In this document: piece after piece, positions 6,676-10,828 of the stretch
Numbering within the stretch: the first letter of the stretch is position 1
Layout of the letters: each line of letters begins with the position of its first letter
Assembly: GCA_964546835.1 (NCBI GenBank)
Contig: CAZJKW010000069.1
Location: 1 to 10,828, forward strand
Reading direction: 5' to 3'
DNA length: 10,828 nt
Origin: JAHCHL01 sp964546835
GTDB taxonomy: Bacteria; Armatimonadota; Fimbriimonadia; Fimbriimonadales; ATM1
Notes under the pieces: generated by a model
Database searches by the model: none
The model's input: the letters and a program-made list of their open reading frames with translations, nothing else
Told to the model about the DNA's origin: nothing
Made by a program: the position numbers and the translations under genes

Positions 6676-7142
6676 CTCTTTAGAATTTCCTCCAATTCGG
6701 TTTCTGTTTTTTCTTTGACTTCTCCGTTACCAAATGCAACCGCATGGCCCCTTCCCGGGAACGGCGTTGGATCATATATCATGACCAAAAAATCCCTCAT
6801 CGCAACGCTTGCAATCAGTTTTCCTGCAAGTTTTTGGTTGTAAAAAAGTGGAGTCTTTCCGCTATGGCTTGCCCAGGATTCTTCAAACCCGGGTTCTCCG
6901 CCAAACTCTCCCCTTAACAATTCCCGCAAATCGAGCCCGTCCTTTGCTTTAGGAAATCGCTTTTCATGTTTGGATGCGTACCTTAAAACCAAGTCGGCTG
7001 CTGCTGCAACGCGCGCTAAATTAGAATCAAATCCCCACGAAGTTGTTGCGGGTTGAATCGGTTTCGGTTCTGAAAAATTTGCTTTTGGTTTTCCACCGCA
7101 ACCTATAAAGAACAGTACGATGCAAATACTATACTTCCGCAT
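6672..7142 (-). CDS. Small predicted lipoprotein of unknown function
   Basis: I do not recognise the family. From ATG 7142 the product is 156 residues and starts with a short signal sequence (MRKYSICIVLFFIGC) ending in Cys15 after Phe-Ile-Gly. This is an imperfect lipobox, so lipidation at Cys15 is likely but not certain. The mature part is soluble: a helical segment with AAAADLVLRYASKH at about residues 46-59, then a C-terminal half whose ending (YDPTPFPG...AVAFGNGEV...TELEEILKR) recalls the last strands of pseudopilin-like or DUF1559-type proteins, a weak resemblance. An upstream in-frame start at 7181 would put 13 residues ahead of the signal and is unlikely. The gene overlaps the TerC gene by 14 bases and the oxidoreductase by 4. 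Confidence 0.72.
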   Translation of the reverse strand: MRKYSICIVLFFIGCGGKPKANFSEPKPIQPATTSWGFDSNLARVAAAADLVLRYASKHEKRFPKAKDGLDLRELLRGEFGGEPGFEESWASHSGKTPLFYNQKLAGKLIASVAMRDFLVMIYDPTPFPGRGHAVAFGNGEVKEKTETELEEILKR

Positions 7143-7848
7143 TTTGTGGCTCAGTCTTTTTGCGAGAAAGAAGCGTCCCACCGATAATTATGATGCCTGT
7201 TCCAGCCCAAAACACAATTGTGTTCATTTCATGAATTGGCCAACCCAAATGATATGCTTCGCTTGCTGTATGAATCGAAAGCATTGCCAATTTCACGGCA
7301 ACCCAAGCCACCAAAATGTATGCCATGTGTTCCAATCCCGGCATTCTGTCAAGCAATCTGGTCAAAATAAATGCAGCAAACCGAAGTAACACCACACCGG
7401 AAATCGCACCGGTATAAATTATCCAAAGTTCTTTGCTTACACTAACGGCAACCAGTACGCTGTCAATTGCAAATGCTAAATCGGTAAATTCCACCAAGGC
7501 AACAGTTGGCCAAAAGCCCAAAGGTTTTTTTGGCGTGTGCGGCGTTCCGTCTTCTAACTTCTTTTTGGGCCAAAAATGTTTTATGGGCAGATAGAACAGA
7601 TAAACTGCACCCATTGCTTGCAAATACCAAAACTGGATAATGGATTTTGCGGCCAACAACGCCAAAAACCGAAGCGTAAAGGAGCCAAAAAGCCCAACCA
7701 ACAATGCTTTTTTCCGCTCTTTTTCAGGCAGGTGCTTGACCAATAAGGCAATAACAAGCGCGTTGTCTGCGGATAGCAACCCCTCTAAAAGGATGAGCAG
7801 GCCGATCGTTCCAGCAATCGCAAAAGAATTAGTTTCGGCAAGCCACAT
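7129..7848 (-). CDS. TerC-family integral membrane protein (putative metal-ion exporter)
   Basis: TerC proteins are multi-pass membrane proteins linked to tellurite resistance and, for the Alx and YkoY/YceF groups, to manganese export. The 239-residue product has about seven hydrophobic segments. It has the two family hallmarks: EGLLSADNALV (22-32) with Glu22, Asp28 and Asn29, and VEFTDLAFAIDSV (119-131) with Glu120, Asp123 and Asp129. These acidic membrane residues are the expected metal ligands. The charged loop at about 93-110 is probably cytoplasmic. No yybP-ykoY manganese riboswitch is visible upstream; only 26 bases separate it from the preceding gene. No other ter genes are present, so tellurite resistance is not implied. 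Confidence 0.92.
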   Translation of the reverse strand: MWLAETNSFAIAGTIGLLILLEGLLSADNALVIALLVKHLPEKERKKALLVGLFGSFTLRFLALLAAKSIIQFWYLQAMGAVYLFYLPIKHFWPKKKLEDGTPHTPKKPLGFWPTVALVEFTDLAFAIDSVLVAVSVSKELWIIYTGAISGVVLLRFAAFILTRLLDRMPGLEHMAYILVAWVAVKLAMLSIHTASEAYHLGWPIHEMNTIVFWAGTGIIIIGGTLLSRKKTEPQNAEV

Positions 7849-7874
7849 TCAGCGGCTTGATTCTACTCCAAGTT

Positions 7875-8084
7875 CTACGCAATTAAGTCAATTAAGCCGG
7901 ACTGCATTTCGTTGTGAGTCTTCAAAAGGGCAAGGGCTGCTGCATGTTGGGTCTTGGCGATAGAAAGCATCATCAGGTCCTCTGGCAAGGCGTCAAGATC
8001 ACCTTCGCCCAGATGGTTTGCCGTGGCGATTAACTGCTCTTGCGCCCTGGAAAGACCCAAAAAGACGGCCGATAGAATTTCCAT
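7875..8084 (-). CDS. 69-residue protein resembling a miniature flagellar rod/hook-type protein
   Basis: No family can be assigned with certainty. The N-terminal part (about 1-26, including AVFLGLSRAQEQLIATANHL) resembles the opening helix of flagellar rod and hook proteins, which typically read like AxxGLxAAQxRLxxTANNIAN. The last 34 residues (EDLMMLSIAKTQ...LLKTHNEMQSGLIDLIA) resemble their C-terminal helix, typically EMVxMIxAKxxYxANxxVxKTADEMLGxLLDIxA. The central domain is missing, so it would be two helices forming a coiled coil. I chose ATG 8084; the TTG at 8087 just before it is the alternative. No Shine-Dalgarno is obvious. It lies 25 bases after the acyl-CoA dehydrogenase stop and 26 before terC. 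The flagellar resemblance is pattern recognition, not a proven homology. Confidence 0.7.
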   Translation of the reverse strand: MEILSAVFLGLSRAQEQLIATANHLGEGDLDALPEDLMMLSIAKTQHAAALALLKTHNEMQSGLIDLIA

Positions 8085-8109
8085 CAATGGGTTTATTCCA
8101 TCTTTTGGT

Positions 8110-9225
8110 CTATTTCAACAACTGTTTTGAGATGATTAATTTCTGTACTTCGCTGGCGCCCTCGCCAATTTCAGTCAGTTTTGCGTCGCGCCACAGTTTT
8201 TCTATCAGGTAGTCGTACGTCATTCCGCGCCCGCCGTGAACTTGAAGCATCGCATTCGTTGTGTCACGTGCCGCTTCGCTGGCGAAAAGTTTTGCAAAGC
8301 TCGCTTCTTTTACGATGGATTTACCCTGATCATATAAATAAGCTGCTTTCTGGACCAACAGTTTTGCTGCCTCAACTTTCATCGCAGATTCTGCAATCAA
8401 ATTTTGAATTGATTGCATTTGTGAAAGCGTTTTTCCAAATTGTTCGCGTTGCTTGCTGTAATGGATTCCTTCTTGTAATGCTTTTTCCGCAATGCCAACT
8501 GCCATCGCACCAATTCCGACTCGACCACGATAAAGCAACCCCGTTACCTGTTCAAAACTTCCCGGTGTGTGCCATCCAACCGCGTTGTTCATGTTAAATC
8601 GCAAAGTATAGGATGCTGAAACACCGGTGGTTGGAATTCTTCCGAGGTCTTCAAAACCAACCTGGTCTTTTTCCATTAAAAATGCACTCAATTCGGTCTC
8701 ACTTGTTCTTGCGATTATGATAAATAAATGTGCAAAACCACCGTTAGTAATAAACATTTTTTGACCATTCAAATGATAATATCCGGGACGACCCTCAATC
8801 GGTGTCGCTATTGTTTTGACTCTTCTTGCATCGCTTCCCGCATCCGGTTCTGTTAATCCCCATGCTAATTGAATGCTTCCATCCAAAATTCCTTTGAGAT
8901 ATTTTTCATTTTGTTCTTCATTTGTAAAATGCTCAAAATGAGCAACGCATAAAGCGTTGATTGCCGCAACATTCATGCTGAGTGCCGGATCTCCGGTAGC
9001 AAGGATTCGGCACATTTCTGCGTATGTTGCACATGAAAACCCTCTACCACCAAGCGACGTGGGCAGAACACAAGATGTAATTCCTCTTTCTGCCAACTGT
9101 TTCCAAATTCCCGCAGGGAAAGTGTCTTTCTCCCACGCACGAGTACAGGGCAAAACGTGCTCGTCAGTGAAACTCTGGACTTCGTCCAAAAAGCGGCGTT
9201 CTTCTTCAGTGAAGGTTGGAATCAT
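8110..9225 (-). CDS. Acyl-CoA dehydrogenase (FAD-dependent)
   Basis: It catalyses alpha,beta-dehydrogenation of an acyl-CoA thioester in fatty-acid or branched-chain amino-acid breakdown, passing electrons to electron-transfer flavoprotein. The 371-residue length is normal. The three acyl-CoA dehydrogenase domains are present: N-terminal helices (1-118), a middle beta domain with the FAD/substrate signature AWGLTEPDAGSD (121-132), and C-terminal helices with YSKQREQFGK (256-265), QVHGGRGMT (328-336) and GEGASEVQ (354-361). Glu355 in GEGAS is the expected catalytic base of the straight- and short-branched-chain subfamilies. Chain-length preference cannot be decided. No ETF, thiolase or acyl-CoA ligase gene is nearby. 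ATG 9225 is preceded by a weak AAAGAG site, 65 bases after the acylphosphatase stop, with no clear promoter in between. Confidence 0.95.
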   Translation of the reverse strand: MIPTFTEEERRFLDEVQSFTDEHVLPCTRAWEKDTFPAGIWKQLAERGITSCVLPTSLGGRGFSCATYAEMCRILATGDPALSMNVAAINALCVAHFEHFTNEEQNEKYLKGILDGSIQLAWGLTEPDAGSDARRVKTIATPIEGRPGYYHLNGQKMFITNGGFAHLFIIIARTSETELSAFLMEKDQVGFEDLGRIPTTGVSASYTLRFNMNNAVGWHTPGSFEQVTGLLYRGRVGIGAMAVGIAEKALQEGIHYSKQREQFGKTLSQMQSIQNLIAESAMKVEAAKLLVQKAAYLYDQGKSIVKEASFAKLFASEAARDTTNAMLQVHGGRGMTYDYLIEKLWRDAKLTEIGEGASEVQKLIISKQLLK

Positions 9226-9290
9226 CTTTGTTCTCTTTTTGAAAGGCGACCATGCCTGTCGGTGATTGGAGATATTACTTGAAACGCCAC

Positions 9291-9563
9291 TTAGACGGAT
9301 TCTAAGACTTCAAATCGAGTTGCATTTTGCGTCTCGGCATCTTCAATTTTGACCTCCTCGATTACGCCCGGTCCGTGTTTAACATAATCCAAAAACCCAC
9401 TTAAAGACGCTTGGGATGAGGATTCGACATGGATTTCAACGGAACCGTCACTCAAATTTCGAACAAAACCATTCACACCCCATTGGTGCGCCAATAGATA
9501 AACAAAGTGCCGAAAACCGATTCTTTGAACTTTGCCTTTGACGATTACCGATTTAGCGGTCAA
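9291..9563 (-). CDS. acyP: Acylphosphatase
   Basis: Acylphosphatase is a small cytosolic enzyme that hydrolyses carboxyl-phosphate bonds such as those of acetyl phosphate. The 90-residue protein has the normal length and both catalytic residues: Arg18 in the phosphate loop KVQRIGFRHF and Asn36 in GFVRNLSDGSVEI. The phosphate loop usually reads VQGVGFR; here Gly-Val is replaced by Arg-Ile, a tolerated but less common variant. Translation appears to start at TTG 9563, immediately after the TAG of the HDOD gene with no intervening base, and no ATG or GTG alternative exists before the catalytic loop. This suggests translation by re-initiation from the upstream gene. Confidence 0.93.
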   Translation of the reverse strand: MTAKSVIVKGKVQRIGFRHFVYLLAHQWGVNGFVRNLSDGSVEIHVESSSQASLSGFLDYVKHGPGVIEEVKIEDAETQNATRFEVLESV

Positions 9564-10415
9564 CTAATCCATTTTGTACGAATCAGAAACCTTCTTAACT
9601 TCTTCCGTAAGACCCGAAATAATCGGAGCCATAGACTCCTCATCCAAATCAAGTGCCATTAAAGCGGATGGGTCGTGCGGTACTAAGGCACCTGGAGTTT
9701 GATTTCCGAATCCGGCTTGATGAGCGGCCGAGTTTGCAAGCGACACAATGCTGGTCAAGTCGGAGTATTTCGGGTCGGAGGATGGATCCTCAACATATTG
9801 CAAAACGGAAGTGAATACTTCGCCCATTCTCCATTTGACAGACATCACCATCGCAACGTCCGTGCTTGAGAAACCTAAAACTTGCTGTTCGCAGTTAGAC
9901 AATGATTCGCCTGACTTTCGTGCAATCGCAATCGCCTTGTCAAATTCTCCCGGGCAATAACGGTCGAGCGCCATCATTCCCAAATCGTGTAACAAAGCAA
10001 TCATGTAAAGTTCATCACCGCTTCGCCCACTTTTCATTGCAATACTTCTCGCTGCAATTCCCGTTGCAATGCTGTGTTTCCAGAATTCTTTTTTATCAAA
10101 AAGGACGGAACCGCCGCCGCTTAGCGATGCTTGTTGATAAGCAACTCCAAGCACCAAAGATTGCATAGACTTCAATCCCAAAACTCGCATCGCGCCACCC
10201 AATGTGGTTACGGGAGTTTTTAATCCGTAATAGGCACTGTTGGCAACCCTAAGCACCTTGCTGACAACGGTCGGGTCTTGTTCAATTAACTTCTCTAATT
10301 CAACCAAGGAACAATTAGGATCCGACATTTTCCGAATTATCGTTACGATAACTTGAGGAAGAATCGGCAGGTTTTCGTTTCTTGCGATTCGGATGGCTAA
10401 ACTTGCGAGTTCCAC
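9564..10415 (-). CDS. HDOD domain-containing protein
   Basis: HDOD domains are HD-related output domains found in bacterial signalling proteins; most lack demonstrated hydrolase activity and act in regulation of motility, c-di-GMP or stress responses. The 283-residue product is a stand-alone HDOD domain (about 10-215), with the typical opening NLPILPQVIVTI, the DPTVVSKVLRVANSAYYG segment (47-64), His114 in FWKHS and the His143-Asp144 pair in LLHDLG. It has no attached receiver, GGDEF or EAL domain. A partial HD set (His114, His143, Asp144) remains, so metal binding cannot be excluded. The start is GTG 10415, overlapping the TAG of the DUF1385 gene by one base (TAGTG), without a Shine-Dalgarno site, so translational coupling is likely. 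Confidence 0.9.
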   Translation of the reverse strand: MELASLAIRIARNENLPILPQVIVTIIRKMSDPNCSLVELEKLIEQDPTVVSKVLRVANSAYYGLKTPVTTLGGAMRVLGLKSMQSLVLGVAYQQASLSGGGSVLFDKKEFWKHSIATGIAARSIAMKSGRSGDELYMIALLHDLGMMALDRYCPGEFDKAIAIARKSGESLSNCEQQVLGFSSTDVAMVMSVKWRMGEVFTSVLQYVEDPSSDPKYSDLTSIVSLANSAAHQAGFGNQTPGALVPHDPSALMALDLDEESMAPIISGLTEEVKKVSDSYKMD

Positions 10416-10828
10416 TAAATAGGAATTATCGGTTCTTCGACCTTCTTTCTTGACTCCTCAGCATCCATTACGGCCCTCAAAGAGGTCAATGCGACTTCAA
10501 TCTGGCTTTCATTGGGTTCTCGTGTAGTCAAGTATTGGGTCATCAAGCCTGGGAAAAACGCAATTTTCACCCAGGACTGATTTCGGAACTTTCCCGCAAC
10601 TCGAAGCGCTTCATAAGAGATTCCCGCAACAAGTGGCAGTAGAGCCAGTTCAATGCTGACTCGTACTCCGACGTTCACAACGTTGGCCCAAATACTGGTG
10701 CCCGGCGGAAAACTCTCGGCAAGCGGATATCGAGGCACAAACGTAAACAGAAGCAACGAAACGATGAGAACGATGATTGCAAAACTGGTTCCGCATCTCG
10801 GGTGCAGTCGTGTTTGCGCAAGCGCATT
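10415..10828 (-). CDS. DUF1385 family membrane protein, 5' end cut by the window
   Basis: The frame is open to the right edge, so the N-terminus is missing; 137 codons are visible. The first visible residues include RLHPRCGTSF, the conserved signature of DUF1385 (B. subtilis YqhQ type) proteins. They are followed by a membrane segment (FAIIVLIVSLLLFTFV) and a second hydrophobic region (VNVGVRVSIELALLPLVAGISYEALR). The end (GLMTQYLTTREPNESQIEVALTSLRAVMD) is also typical. The molecular function of the family is unknown. A TTG at 10756 could look like a start but lies inside the conserved membrane segment and is internal. The stop overlaps the start of the HDOD gene. Confidence 0.92.
   Translation of the reverse strand, partial: NALAQTRLHPRCGTSFAIIVLIVSLLLFTFVPRYPLAESFPPGTSIWANVVNVGVRVSIELALLPLVAGISYEALRVAGKFRNQSWVKIAFFPGLMTQYLTTREPNESQIEVALTSLRAVMDAEESRKKVEEPIIPI

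Noticed and set aside
7129..7848. Tellurite resistance operon
   Set aside because: Only a TerC-family protein is present; terA, terB, terD, terE and terZ are absent, and many TerC proteins act on manganese.
9226..9290. Possible promoter or terminator between acyP and the acyl-CoA dehydrogenase
   Set aside because: Only a 4-base CGAC/GTCG stem and a TAATAT hexamer without a matching -35 element are visible on the relevant strand.
10415..10756. DUF1385 gene starting at TTG 10756
   Set aside because: The frame is open to the window edge and includes the conserved HPRCGTSF motif upstream of that TTG, so the codon is internal leucine.
1..10828. CRISPR, prophage, transposon, toxin-antitoxin or defence genes
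   Set aside because: No repeat arrays, transposases, integrases, att sites or small toxin/antitoxin pairs were seen; the window is conserved housekeeping and metabolic genes.

Overview
This window is a stretch of ordinary bacterial chromosome with tightly packed genes, probably a metagenome-derived or draft scaffold because it contains a run of exactly ten Ns. Base composition is moderate. There are no rRNA or tRNA genes, insertion sequences or CRISPR arrays. The gene content (trigger factor, ClpP, ClpX, PhoU, a DUF1385 membrane protein, an HDOD protein, Gfo/Idh/MocA oxidoreductase) fits a free-living bacterium outside the best-studied phyla. Armatimonadota or a similar lineage is my guess from overall protein flavour only; the sequence does not prove it.

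Layout. Positions 1-9 hold the first three codons of a minus-strand gene with a perfect Shine-Dalgarno site. It diverges from a plus-strand block across about 315 bases of intergenic DNA that carries a repeated TTGACC/CCCAACGTC element. The plus block is tig (325-1623), clpP (1682-2266), clpX (2273-3553) and phoU (3602-4288). tig-clpP-clpX is the classical protein-quality-control cluster: a ribosome-bound chaperone followed by the peptidase and unfoldase of ClpXP. phoU is an unusual follower, separated from clpX by a small AT-rich hairpin.

From the right end a minus-strand block runs towards it: a DUF1385 membrane protein (cut by the window edge), an HDOD protein and an acylphosphatase, joined by overlapping or abutting stop/start codons and using GTG and TTG starts; then an acyl-CoA dehydrogenase, a 69-residue protein that looks like a miniature flagellar-rod-type protein, a TerC-family transporter, a small predicted lipoprotein, a Gfo/Idh/MocA oxidoreductase and a CNNM/CorC-type transporter whose 5' end contains the N gap. 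Spacing is 65 bases or less throughout, so much of this side could be one transcript. The functions are mixed, though TerC and CNNM are both metal-ion transporter families.

The two blocks meet head-on at 4285-4288, where the phoU and CNNM stop codons overlap, leaving no room for an intergenic terminator. I found no clearly novel multi-gene system. The points most worth a second look are the 69-residue flagellar-rod-like orphan, a 15-codon upstream ORF coupled to clpP, the repeated element in the divergent intergenic region, and the assembly gap at the start of the CNNM gene.
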